DNA of 49,146 bases from JAHEEL01 sp039715165 (GTDB lineage Bacteria; Actinomycetota; Acidimicrobiia; Spongiisociales; UBA5794): positions 1-49,146 of the forward strand of contig JBDLHX010000007.1 of NCBI GenBank assembly GCA_039715165.1. Reading direction: 5' to 3'. Positions within the stretch are counted from its first letter, which is position 1, and every line of letters starts with the position of its first letter. The notes below the pieces were generated by a model. The model made no database searches. It was not told where the DNA came from and saw only the letters and a list, made by a program, of their open reading frames with translations. Of this stretch, positions 23,515 to 31,454 are shown one piece after another. The position numbers were made by a program, and so were the translations under genes.

Positions 23515-24774
23515 TCAAGCTCTCCGACGACTCCCACGGAGTTCGGCGGACCGGGCGTGGGCTTCGAGGCCTTCGAGGCGGGCGAACGCGGCGACGTCGT
23601 CCTGCAGCGCATCCGGGTCATTGAGCGACATCCACGTCGGAGATCGCAGGAATGTCGCCACCGAGAGTCCCGACTGGTATCTGGCGCCACCGCCGGTTGG
23701 GAGCACGTGGTTCGGCCCCGCTCCGTAGTCAGCGAAGGCCTCAGCGCTTCCGCCGCCGACGAAGAGTGAGCCGTACGACGTGAACCGATCCGCCGCAGCT
23801 TCCGCGTCCTCGACGTGGAGGGCCAGGTGCTCGGGTGCGAGGTGGTTGCAGAGGTCCACCGCCTCGTCGAGATCCGCCGCGATCACCGCGTATCCGCCTT
23901 CGAGGGCAGCGGCGGCGATCGGCGCCGTCGGCAGCGAGGCAAGCTGCTCTCGGAGTTCGCTCTCCACCTCTCGGAGGAGGATGCCCGACGTGGTGATGAG
24001 GATCGGCAGCGCATCCGTGTCGTGCTCTGCCTGGGCGAGGAGATCGGCGGCGACGAGTCCCGGATCCGCGGCCTCATCGGCGACCACGACGATCTCGCTC
24101 GGTCCGGCGAGTCCGTCGATGCCGACCTCACCGACGAGGTGCTTCTTCGCCGCGGTGACCCACCGGTTCCCCGGCCCGACGACGACGTCGCTGGGTGATG
24201 AGAACGTTCCGAACGCGAGCGCTGCGATTGCCTGGGCACCGCCCACGGCGAGCAGGCCGTCCGCACCGGCGACCGCGGCCGCGGCAATCGTCACTTCCGT
24301 CGGGCGGGGTGACGCAACCCACACTTCGTCAACGCCGGCGACCCGCGCCGGGATGACGGTCATGAGGACCGACGACGGCAGCGGATACCGCCCACCGGGT
24401 GCGTATGCACCAGCGACCTTCACCGGGAGCCAGCGGTGCCCGGCCCGGCCGCCGTCGATGGCGGCATCCAGATCCGTGAGGCATGCCCGTTGCCGTCGTG
24501 CGAACGACTCGATCCTGGCGCCGACGCGAGCGAGCAGCTCCTTGGCGGGCTCGTCGATCCCGTCGAGGGTCGCTTCGAGCTGCTCACGAGGCAGAACGAT
24601 TCGGTCCCCGGGGGAGAGATCGCCGAGTCGTTCGCCGTGCTCCCGCACCGCGGTTTCGCCGCGCTCCCGCACGTCTTCGACAATCGCCGTCGATTCACCG
24701 AGCGTGACGGCATCGACGGGGGAGCGGCGCTCCCGTCTCACCTGGTCGGCGTCGACGCGCCGGAGACGGTTCAT
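23515..24774 (-). CDS. hisD: histidinol dehydrogenase
   Basis: A 419-residue enzyme for the last two oxidations, L-histidinol to L-histidine with NAD+. Conserved stretches include YAPGGRYPLPSSVLM, GPGNRWVTAAKKHLVG, GPSEIVVVAD, AQAEHD with a zinc ligand His, and NHLAPEHLAL. GAGPNHVLPTGGGARY near the end is also diagnostic. It is the last gene of the his operon; its ATG overlaps the stop of the hisA-I-E fusion by four bases. Confidence 0.96.
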   Translation of the reverse strand: MNRLRRVDADQVRRERRSPVDAVTLGESTAIVEDVRERGETAVREHGERLGDLSPGDRIVLPREQLEATLDGIDEPAKELLARVGARIESFARRQRACLTDLDAAIDGGRAGHRWLPVKVAGAYAPGGRYPLPSSVLMTVIPARVAGVDEVWVASPRPTEVTIAAAAVAGADGLLAVGGAQAIAALAFGTFSSPSDVVVGPGNRWVTAAKKHLVGEVGIDGLAGPSEIVVVADEAADPGLVAADLLAQAEHDTDALPILITTSGILLREVESELREQLASLPTAPIAAAALEGGYAVIAADLDEAVDLCNHLAPEHLALHVEDAEAAADRFTSYGSLFVGGGSAEAFADYGAGPNHVLPTGGGARYQSGLSVATFLRSPTWMSLNDPDALQDDVAAFARLEGLEAHARSAELRGSRRRA

Positions 24775-26042
24775 GTCGGATCCTCCGCTTTCTTCTCCAT
24801 GAGACGCCGGCTCACCTTGCGAGCTCGGCGGTCGAGCTCAAGCTCGATGTCCTCAATGGCAACCCCTGCCTTCGCTGCCTTCGTGAGGGTGAAGTAGATG
24901 ACGTCCGCCGCCTCTGCGGCGACGTCTTCCGGCGACGAGGCGGCGGCCAGCTCGGCGGCTTCCTCGCGGAGCTTCGCCGCGAGGAGGTCGGGACTGTCGA
25001 GGAGACGGATCGTGTTTGAGCCGGCCGGGGCTGGTCCGTCGACGAGCCCCACGATGCGTCTCGAGAGTCGTCCGAGCCCCGCATCCTCGCCCCAGCAGGT
25101 ACGGGTCCCGGCGTGGCAGAAGCCGTCTCCGTGCTGACGTACGGTGAAGCGGAGGGCATCCCGGTCACAGTCGAGGTCGACGCGCAGGAGGTCCTGGGTC
25201 GATCCGGATGTTGCGCCCTTCTCCCAGATGCCCCGACTTCGGCTCTGGTAGACGCCTTGCCTCGTCTCGACGGCCTGCGTGAGGCTTGCGGCGCTCGACC
25301 ATGCAAGACCGAGGGCGGCTCCCCGCTCGTCGGCGACGACGGTCGGCCACAGGCCATCCGTCCGGTCCGATGTGAGGGGGGCGGCGATCGTCTCAGCGAG
25401 GGACAGCGCACCCGAGTAGAGCGCCATGCCGACCTGTGCGTCCGCTCCGATGCGGTCCAGCTCTGCGATCTCCTCTGCCGTCGTGATGCCTCCCGCGATC
25501 GTCACCCGAGCGGCTTCGGCGGCGGCGACGATTCCGCGCGCACGGCGAAGGTCAGAGCCCCCCATTCGCCCCTCGAGCTCGACGAAGGTCACGAGGAAAC
25601 CCCCCACGAGATCCTTCAGCTCGGCAATTCGGTCGAGCACCGTGGCGGCAGTGTCTCTTCTCCACCCGTGCGTGACGACCCTGCCATCCCGGGAGTCGAG
25701 GGCTGCAATCACCCGCTCGGAAGGGAGTTCGGCCAGCACGTCGGGGTTAGCCGCCGTGCCGAGGATGATCTTCGACGCTCCGGCATCGAGCCACCGGATG
25801 GCGGTCTCAACGTCCCGTATCCCGCCACCGACCCGCACCGCAGCCCTGCGGCACAGATCCCGGATGACGGCCTCGTTCGATCCGTCCCCACGGGCAGCGT
25901 CGATGTCGATGACGGCGACCTCACCGGCGACCGCGAAGCGTTCGAGGATCGGAACCGGGTCGCCCGCGTCGATGGCCTCTCTCTCGCCGCCTACGAGCTG
26001 GACGGCGCGTCCTCCCACGAGGTCGATGGAAGGGACGATCAT
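24771..26042 (-). CDS. HisA-HisI-HisE three-domain fusion
   Basis: One unbroken 423-residue frame. Residues 1-~225 are HisA, the ProFAR isomerase barrel, with catalytic Asp7 (PSIDLVGG) and Asp116 (ALDSRDGRV). Residues ~230-318 are HisI, phosphoribosyl-AMP cyclohydrolase: SRSRGIWEKGATSG, the DCDRD metal site at 291-295 and FCHAGTRTCWG with Cys309 and Cys316. Residues ~343-415 are HisE, phosphoribosyl-ATP pyrophosphatase: KLREEAAEL and EAADVIY. The protein should catalyse three consecutive steps, PR-ATP to PRFAR. HisI-HisE fusions are widespread; I do not know HisA-HisI-HisE as a common one. It overlaps hisF and hisD by four bases each. Confidence 0.93.
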   Translation of the reverse strand: MIVPSIDLVGGRAVQLVGGEREAIDAGDPVPILERFAVAGEVAVIDIDAARGDGSNEAVIRDLCRRAAVRVGGGIRDVETAIRWLDAGASKIILGTAANPDVLAELPSERVIAALDSRDGRVVTHGWRRDTAATVLDRIAELKDLVGGFLVTFVELEGRMGGSDLRRARGIVAAAEAARVTIAGGITTAEEIAELDRIGADAQVGMALYSGALSLAETIAAPLTSDRTDGLWPTVVADERGAALGLAWSSAASLTQAVETRQGVYQSRSRGIWEKGATSGSTQDLLRVDLDCDRDALRFTVRQHGDGFCHAGTRTCWGEDAGLGRLSRRIVGLVDGPAPAGSNTIRLLDSPDLLAAKLREEAAELAAASSPEDVAAEAADVIYFTLTKAAKAGVAIEDIELELDRRARKVSRRLMEKKAEDPT

Positions 26043-26794
26043 GGGCGCACCTCGAATCCGCTTGCGAGAAGCTCCTTCTTCAGTGACGACACGGTGGTTA
26101 CCCCGTCGTGGAGGATCGATGCGATGAGCGCCGCAGATGCGCCTGCCTCGAGGGCCTGGCCGAGATGCTCGGCCGTATCGGCGCCGCCGGAGGCGATGAC
26201 CGGGACGCGGACCGAACACGAGACCGCAGCGAGGAGATCGAGGTCGTAGCCGGACCGGGTGCCGTCGCGGTCCCAGCTCGTGAGCAGAATTTCGCCTGCA
26301 CCGAGGTCGGTAGCTACTCGCACCCACTGCTCCACGTCGATGCCCGTTCGTGTCCGTCCGCCGTTGACGACGACCTCCCATCCTCCGTTCTCTCGCCGTG
26401 CGGCGTCGACGGCGAGGACCGTGCACTGCGATCCGAACTGCTGCGCGATCTCTCCGATGAGTTCGGGCCGGTCGACGGCAGCCGAGTTGACGGCAACCTT
26501 GTCGGCGCCGGCTTCCAACAGCGCCTGAGCGTCGTCCGTCGAACGCACACCCCCGCCGACGGTGAGGGGGATCGAGAGAACCTCACGCACGCTCGACGTC
26601 GTGTCGACGGCGTGACCCCTTCCCTCGGGTGTGGCCGACACGTCGAGGATCACGATCTCGTCGCCCCCCTGTTCCTGATAGAGGGCCGCCTGGGTGACGG
26701 GATCGCCTGCGTCGCGCAGACCCTGGAACCGCACACCTTTGACGACGCGACCGGCGTCGACATCGAGGCAGGGGATGACTCTCGGAGCGGCCAT
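26039..26794 (-). CDS. hisF: imidazole glycerol phosphate synthase, cyclase subunit
   Basis: A 251-residue (beta/alpha)8 barrel with catalytic Asp11 (RVIPCLDVDAG) and Asp130 (VLAVDAARRE) at the canonical positions. GGGVRSTDDA and ASGGADTAEH are the phosphate-binding loops. It uses ammonia delivered by HisH to close the imidazole ring, making IGP and AICAR. The start is the ATG at 26794, which shares one base with the hisH stop. The shift to hisA is an ATGA overlap. Confidence 0.97.
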   Translation of the reverse strand: MAAPRVIPCLDVDAGRVVKGVRFQGLRDAGDPVTQAALYQEQGGDEIVILDVSATPEGRGHAVDTTSSVREVLSIPLTVGGGVRSTDDAQALLEAGADKVAVNSAAVDRPELIGEIAQQFGSQCTVLAVDAARRENGGWEVVVNGGRTRTGIDVEQWVRVATDLGAGEILLTSWDRDGTRSGYDLDLLAAVSCSVRVPVIASGGADTAEHLGQALEAGASAALIASILHDGVTTVSSLKKELLASGFEVRP

Positions 26795-27405
26795 CAGGAC
26801 CCTCCTCTCGTGCCGTCGAGCCATCGGCGCAGCAAGTCGGAGCCCCATGTCCCCGAGAGCTCCGGGTGGAATTGGCAAGCGAGGACATCACCCCGTTCGA
26901 TCGTCGAAACGAACGCGCCGCCGTGGTCGGCGGTCGTGCCCTCCCACCCCTCCGGGACGGACTCGACGCGGTACGAGTTGGCGAAGTAGGCCCAACCGGG
27001 CTCAACGAACCGGGACTCGGTGTCCACGGCCACACGGTTCCACCCGAGCTGCGGCACCGTGACGTTGTCGGGGAGCCTGGTTGCCGTGCCCGGAATGACC
27101 CCGAGGCCGGACGCGCCGGGGCTCTCCTCGCTCTCGTCGAACAGCAGTTGCAGCCCGAGGCACACGGCGAGCGTTGGCCTCCCGTCGGCGATCCGCTCGG
27201 TGAGCGGCTCGCGCCACCCGGCCGCGTCGATGCGCTCCACGGCGGCCCCGAATGCCCCAACGCCGGGCATGACGACGGCGCCGGCGTCCGAGATCTCGTC
27301 CGCCCGCTCGGCGAGACGCGTCTCTGCCCCGAGCCTCCGGAATGCCGCGACGATGGAAGCGGTGTTCGCGAGGCCCGTGGGGACGATGACGACATCGGCG
27401 CTCAT
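26794..27405 (-). CDS. hisH: imidazole glycerol phosphate synthase, glutaminase subunit
   Basis: The 203-residue class I glutamine amidotransferase has a catalytic triad visible as Cys82 (AVCLGLQLLF), His180 and Glu182 (CQFHPELSG). PGVGAFGAA near 47-55 forms the oxyanion region. It hydrolyses glutamine and channels ammonia to HisF. Four-base overlap with hisB upstream. Confidence 0.96.
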   Translation of the reverse strand: MSADVVIVPTGLANTASIVAAFRRLGAETRLAERADEISDAGAVVMPGVGAFGAAVERIDAAGWREPLTERIADGRPTLAVCLGLQLLFDESEESPGASGLGVIPGTATRLPDNVTVPQLGWNRVAVDTESRFVEPGWAYFANSYRVESVPEGWEGTTADHGGAFVSTIERGDVLACQFHPELSGTWGSDLLRRWLDGTRGGS

Positions 27406-27986
27406 CCGAGCGATCCCTTCGTACTCGGCACGTCATCCGTGGCGATCTCCACTGCGGAGCGCAGTGCGAGCGCGGTCGCCTTGAACGCCGCCTCCGCCTT
27501 GTGGTGATCGTTGTCACCTCTGATGAGATCGACATGAAGCGCCATCCGTGCCTCGATGGCGAGAGAGCGGAAGAAGTGGGTGATGTTCTCCGCGGCAACG
27601 TCGCCGATCATCTCCCGGGAGAGTCCGAGGTGGGCTTCCGGCCACGGGCGGCCCGAGAGATCGACGACGCTCCGCACGAGCGACTCGTCGAGCGCCGCGT
27701 ACGCGTACCCGAAGCGACGGATGCCCGAGCGATCACCGAGAGCGTCTGCGATGCCGCGACCCAGCACGATCGCGCAGTCCTCGACGGTGTGGTGGTCGTC
27801 GACATCGATGTCCCCGGTCGCGTCGAGCACGACGTCGAATCGGGCGTGCTTGGCGAGTGCCGTGATCATGTGGTCGAGGAATCCCAAGCCGGTGCTGATC
27901 TCCGACGTGCCGGTGCCGTCGAGATCGAGCCGTCCCGTGATCGCCGTCTCGCCGGTCGCCCGGTCGAGCGTTGCTTGTCTGGTCAT
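27402..27986 (-). CDS. hisB: imidazoleglycerol-phosphate dehydratase
   Basis: A 194-residue monofunctional IGP dehydratase with the two manganese-binding His clusters, DVDDHHTVEDC and DNDHHKAEAAFKA, plus GFLDHM. It dehydrates IGP to imidazole-acetol phosphate. No histidinol-phosphatase domain is fused to it and none is encoded elsewhere in this operon, so that step must be supplied by another locus. Overlaps both neighbours by four bases. Confidence 0.96.
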   Translation of the reverse strand: MTRQATLDRATGETAITGRLDLDGTGTSEISTGLGFLDHMITALAKHARFDVVLDATGDIDVDDHHTVEDCAIVLGRGIADALGDRSGIRRFGYAYAALDESLVRSVVDLSGRPWPEAHLGLSREMIGDVAAENITHFFRSLAIEARMALHVDLIRGDNDHHKAEAAFKATALALRSAVEIATDDVPSTKGSLG

Positions 27987-29026
27987 GGGAGAAGCTCCTT
28001 GAGATCAGTGGTGTGGTCGGGGGCGAGCACGGTGCGTAGCGTTCGTGCGAGCCGTGCGTAGGCGGCGAGATCGCCCGGCACGGTGATCCGGACCGAGTTC
28101 TCGAGGCCCGCACGGTCGGGGAAATACCGGATGCCGACACCGAGGGACTCGCAGGCGGCGGTCACCCGGGCTGCATCGGGGACCTCAGCGAGAACGAAGT
28201 TGCCTTGCGACGGCAGTGACTCGACGCCGAGATCGTCGAGGAGATCCGCGAGGTCGGACCGTTCACCCCGAACCTCGCTCACGTATGCGGTGACGTCTTC
28301 GATCCGGTCGAGGCGCTCGAGAGCGATTGCCGTCGACAGCGTCGAGACCGCATACGGGCTGCCGAACCTCGACATCTCGGCGACGAGATCCGGCGACCCG
28401 AGGAGGTACCCGACGCGCAGCCCGGCGAGGCCGTACGCCTTCGACAGTGTGCGGATGACCACCACATTGCCGAGTTCGAGGGCGATCGGTGTCACATCCT
28501 CGTTCGCGAACTCGCCATAGGCGGCATCGAGGACGACGAGCTCCGCAGCGCTCGATAGTTCACGGAGATCGTTCTCGGTGATCACCGCACCGGTCGGGTT
28601 GTTCGGCGACACCACGAAGACGACCTCCGCGCCACTCGCCGATACGGCGACGTCCGCGACCGGGAAAGGCCCGGACCGCCAGCCGATCTCGATGAGCCGG
28701 GCGCCGACCTGTCCGGCGTACACGGGGATCATCTGGAACGTCGGGGTCGTGGACACGGCCGTGCGGCCGGGGCCGAGCCGTGCGAGGAAGCACCGGAAGA
28801 GCGCATCGTCGCCGCCGGCCGTGACGAGAACCTGGTCGCTCGCGACGCCGTGGAGTTCGGCGAGACGGTCCTGCAGCGCAGAGGTATTCGGGTAGCGCCG
28901 GATGAGGTCGCTCGGGTCCGAGACCGACCCGACGAGGTCCCGTGCCGTCGGGCGGCCCTCGTTTCTCGAGAGGTCGAGGTCGACGTCTCGAGAGACGGTG
29001 GGCGGGGAGTACATCGGAGCGCTCAT
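27983..29026 (-). CDS. hisC: histidinol-phosphate aminotransferase
   Basis: The 347-residue class I/II aminotransferase has the PLP Lys in RTLSKAYGLAGLRVGYLLG; SPNNPTGAVI and LDAAYGEF are the cofactor and substrate-binding motifs. It converts imidazole-acetol phosphate to histidinol phosphate using glutamate. The start is the ATG that overlaps the hisG stop; the longer in-frame extension is antisense-like and lies inside hisG. Confidence 0.95.
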   Translation of the reverse strand: MSAPMYSPPTVSRDVDLDLSRNEGRPTARDLVGSVSDPSDLIRRYPNTSALQDRLAELHGVASDQVLVTAGGDDALFRCFLARLGPGRTAVSTTPTFQMIPVYAGQVGARLIEIGWRSGPFPVADVAVSASGAEVVFVVSPNNPTGAVITENDLRELSSAAELVVLDAAYGEFANEDVTPIALELGNVVVIRTLSKAYGLAGLRVGYLLGSPDLVAEMSRFGSPYAVSTLSTAIALERLDRIEDVTAYVSEVRGERSDLADLLDDLGVESLPSQGNFVLAEVPDAARVTAACESLGVGIRYFPDRAGLENSVRITVPGDLAAYARLARTLRTVLAPDHTTDLKELLP

Positions 29027-29898
29027 GGGACGATCTGTTCCAGTCGGGTGACGGCGATGTCCGTCGCTCCGCGTTCCTTGAGTGCCGGGATGAGGTGCGG
29101 CAGCTCGCCACGAGGGACCGCGGCCTTGACCGAGAGGCCCTCCCCGCCGTGGAGGTATGCGATCGTCGGCTCGCGCATGCACGGCAGGATCTCGATCACC
29201 GACTCGAGTTCATCCTGGGTCACGTTGAGCTCCACCATTGTTCGGCGACGCGCCTCGAGGACCGACCGGAGACTCAACACGAGCGCCTCGACGGCCGTCT
29301 TCTTGCGGGGTGCGTCGAGTGCGGCCGGGCTGGCATAGAGGCGGGTCGATGACGTGAGGATCTCCTCGACGATCACGAGGCCGTTCGCGACGAGTGTCTC
29401 ACCGGTCGCGGTGATGTCGATGATGACGTCGGCGTCCTCAGGAGGGAACACTTCGGTAGCGCCGTAGGACCGAACAAAGCTGGCATCCAGGCCGCGGTCG
29501 GCGATCCACCGCTGCGCGAGCCGCGGGTACTCGCTGGCGACGACGAGATGCTGGTTCGGCAGCGCCCCGTCATCGAGGAGGGCCTCCGGGGCGGCTGCAA
29601 CCATGCGGACCGGATCGAGCCCCGTGTCGAGGAGGTCGACGAGGTCCGCGTTCTTCTCTGCGACCCAGTCGGCTCCGGTGAAACCCACGTCGCGAGAGCC
29701 GGCGGTGAGCATCTCTACGATTGTCTGCGGCTTGAGGAGCTTGACCTCGTAGCCGGGGACGGATGGCACCGGCCGGTATCCGCGCGGACCGGAGCGGAGC
29801 TCGATGCCGGCAGCCTTCAGCAGTTCGAGGACCCCGCGTTCGATCCGTCCCTTCGGGATCGCGAGGTGGGTGAGTGTTGGGTTTGCTGTGGGAGTCAC
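29023..29898 (-). CDS. hisG: ATP phosphoribosyltransferase, long form
   Basis: The 291-residue HisG_L-type enzyme starts LAIPKGRIERGVLELL. DVGFTGADWV and DIDITATGETL-like text (IIDITATGETLVANG) form the PRPP and ATP sites, and the C-terminal ~75 residues (LNVTQDELESVIEILPCMREP) are the histidine-binding regulatory domain of the long form. It commits PRPP and ATP to histidine synthesis and should be feedback-inhibited. The start is a GTG at 29898, after the attenuator hairpin. Confidence 0.95.
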   Translation of the reverse strand: MTPTANPTLTHLAIPKGRIERGVLELLKAAGIELRSGPRGYRPVPSVPGYEVKLLKPQTIVEMLTAGSRDVGFTGADWVAEKNADLVDLLDTGLDPVRMVAAAPEALLDDGALPNQHLVVASEYPRLAQRWIADRGLDASFVRSYGATEVFPPEDADVIIDITATGETLVANGLVIVEEILTSSTRLYASPAALDAPRKKTAVEALVLSLRSVLEARRRTMVELNVTQDELESVIEILPCMREPTIAYLHGGEGLSVKAAVPRGELPHLIPALKERGATDIAVTRLEQIVP

Positions 29899-29943
29899 TG
29901 GGTGCCTTCCCGCCGCCCTACGGTCGGTGCACCCGTAAACGAG

Positions 29944-29970
29944 AAACGCCGACCGCTTGGGTCGGCGTTT
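29944..29970 (-). terminator. his operon attenuator terminator
   Basis: AAACGCCGACC and GGTCGGCGTTT form a perfect 11-bp stem with a five-base loop. On the transcribed (minus) strand it is followed by CTCGTTT, giving a T-rich tail. It lies between the His-codon leader peptide and hisG. The leader segment GGGTCGG (30007-30013, minus strand) can pair with CCGACCC in the first arm and loop of this hairpin, giving a competing antiterminator. Confidence 0.8.
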
Positions 29971-30002
29971 GTGTGCTCTTGGCTTTCGCTACACGGACAC
30001 GA

Positions 30003-30059
30003 TCAACCGACCCGATATGGGTGGTGATGATGATGCGTGCGGGCGATGAGCCGGTTCAT
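30003..30059 (-). CDS. hisL: His leader peptide of the his operon
   Basis: A minus-strand reading frame of 18 codons encoding MNRLIARTHHHHHPYRVG, with five consecutive His codons (three CAT, two CAC). It is followed by a terminator hairpin and then hisG. In known his attenuators a ribosome starved of charged His-tRNA stalls on such codons and lets the antiterminator form. The leader start is eight bases after a good -10 box, so it is probably leaderless itself. Confidence 0.82.
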   Translation of the reverse strand: MNRLIARTHHHHHPYRVG

Positions 30060-30067
30060 GGCGGCAG

Positions 30068-30096
30068 ACCATAGCCCGGTCTTCGGGTGGCGGCAA
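30068..30096 (-). promoter_or_regulatory. his operon promoter
   Basis: Read on the minus strand: TTGCCG (30096-30091), a 17-base spacer, then TATGGT (30073-30068). The leader-peptide ATG starts eight bases later. Spacing and both hexamers are close to the sigma-70-type consensus. Confidence 0.6.
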
Positions 30097-30112
30097 CAGC
30101 CGTTCCGTCTGC

Positions 30113-31042
30113 TCATGCCGTCAGCACGACGTAGGCGACCAGCCACAGAGCGATGCAGATCACGCCGGTGACCCGAGTGTGGTGCCGCCTCCAGGACAGC
30201 AGCACTACCACGGCCAACACGATCGTCCCTGCGACGAGGGAGCCCCTGACCGCGAGTGATGCCGTGATGAGTGTTGGGGCGATGAGCGGACCGGCGGCGA
30301 TCGAGAGGGTGGAGTCCATGAAGGACGAGCCGATGACATCGCCGATGGCAAGGTCCCGGGCCCCGGAGCGCAGCGCCGTCAAACCAATGGCGAACTCTGG
30401 CAGCGAGGTCCCGATGGCGGCCACGACAAAGGCGATCGTGTACTCGGGAATGTCGAAGGCGTCGGCAATTCCGATGAGAGCCCAGACGACGATGGACGCA
30501 CCAACCGTGACACCGAGGAGCATGACGAGGGCGATCGCGGCGTGTTCCATCGACCGGCGTGGCCTTATCTGCATGGACGGCTCGGGTTCTGCAGGAAGCC
30601 CGCGCCAGATGAGGACGGAGCCTCCGATCCACATGCCGATGAGCAGCAACGCGTCGAGCCGTGAGATGTCTCCGTCGGAGAAGAGGTAGGCCCCGACGAG
30701 CAGCGCCGTCACCGTCGCTGCACCCGGTCGAGCGATTCGCCGACGACCGATGACGAAGCCCCCGACGACGAGCGGCAGGAGCCCCAGCACGAGGGTCACT
30801 TGGGTCGTCGCGGAGCCGACGGAGTCGCCGACGTTCAGGTCGCCGTGGTTCGCGAGCGACGCAATGATCGAGTTGGCGATCTCCGGGAGATCCGTCCCGA
30901 GGGCGAAGAGCGTCACACCGATGATGAACGGGGGGATCGCTGTTCCTTCGGCGAGGAGCCGAGCGTGCGAGACGGCTCCGCGGCTGGCGTAGATCGTCAG
31001 GGCGAATCCGCCGACGAGGGCGAGGATGAAAGCGGTCATCAT
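30113..31042 (-). CDS. sodium/calcium exchanger-family (CaCA) membrane protein
   Basis: A 309-residue protein with about ten membrane helices in two inverted halves. Each half carries an alpha-repeat signature: GVTLFALGTDLPEIANSI and AIGTSLPEFAIGLTAL, with the acidic residue in the G-T-D/S-LPE motif that binds the cation. It resembles YrbG-type antiporters. The likely role is Ca2+/Na+ or Ca2+/H+ exchange; ion specificity cannot be read. The first ATG of an ATG-ATG pair is used. Confidence 0.88.
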   Translation of the reverse strand: MMTAFILALVGGFALTIYASRGAVSHARLLAEGTAIPPFIIGVTLFALGTDLPEIANSIIASLANHGDLNVGDSVGSATTQVTLVLGLLPLVVGGFVIGRRRIARPGAATVTALLVGAYLFSDGDISRLDALLLIGMWIGGSVLIWRGLPAEPEPSMQIRPRRSMEHAAIALVMLLGVTVGASIVVWALIGIADAFDIPEYTIAFVVAAIGTSLPEFAIGLTALRSGARDLAIGDVIGSSFMDSTLSIAAGPLIAPTLITASLAVRGSLVAGTIVLAVVVLLSWRRHHTRVTGVICIALWLVAYVVLTA

Positions 31043-31170
31043 CGAGGACCACCATTCGTTGTGGCGCGTGTCGCGCCCTCAATTCAGTATCGCAGACGCC
31101 TCAACAGCCGGTCGTGTACAACAGGCGTCCACATGTGCGGGCTGCGGTCCCCAAGACGGCGACCAGGACG

Positions 31171-31392
31171 TTACGCGGCGACCGGCTGGATCGAGACGAT
31201 GTCACTGAGGGCGATCGAGATGGTTCCGGTCCGGTGGCGGAGCAGGATCGACCGATCGCCGTGTGGTGTCTCCATGCCGAGATACTCGCCCGATGTCGTG
31301 TTGCCGCGGGTCGTCGCTTGGTAGGTCGATCCAAGGCGGAGGTGATTGAGATTCCATGGTGCGCGCGTGCGCGAGGTGATGCGTGCCTTCAT
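31171..31392 (-). CDS. small basic protein downstream of the RNA helicase
   Basis: The 73-residue protein has a strong ribosome-binding site (AAAGGAG, five bases before the ATG). It begins MKARITSRTRAPWNLNHLRL and ends in a beta-rich segment (GDRSILLRHRTGTISIALSD). I do not recognise a domain; the second half might form an Sm- or SH3-like small barrel. It lies 62 bases downstream of the helicase gene on the same strand, so co-transcription and an RNA-related function are plausible but unproven. Confidence 0.65.
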   Translation of the reverse strand: MKARITSRTRAPWNLNHLRLGSTYQATTRGNTTSGEYLGMETPHGDRSILLRHRTGTISIALSDIVSIQPVAA

Positions 31393-31454
31393 CGGCACTC
31401 CTTTCGAGTGGGCCCATCGGCCCGAACGTGGTGGTGTGAGAACGGGGGAGCGGA

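Noticed and set aside
29023..29182. Longer N-terminus for hisC
   Set aside because: The extension lies within hisG and reads as antisense-like Arg/Pro/Gly text; the ATG overlapping the hisG stop agrees with the coupling pattern of the operon.
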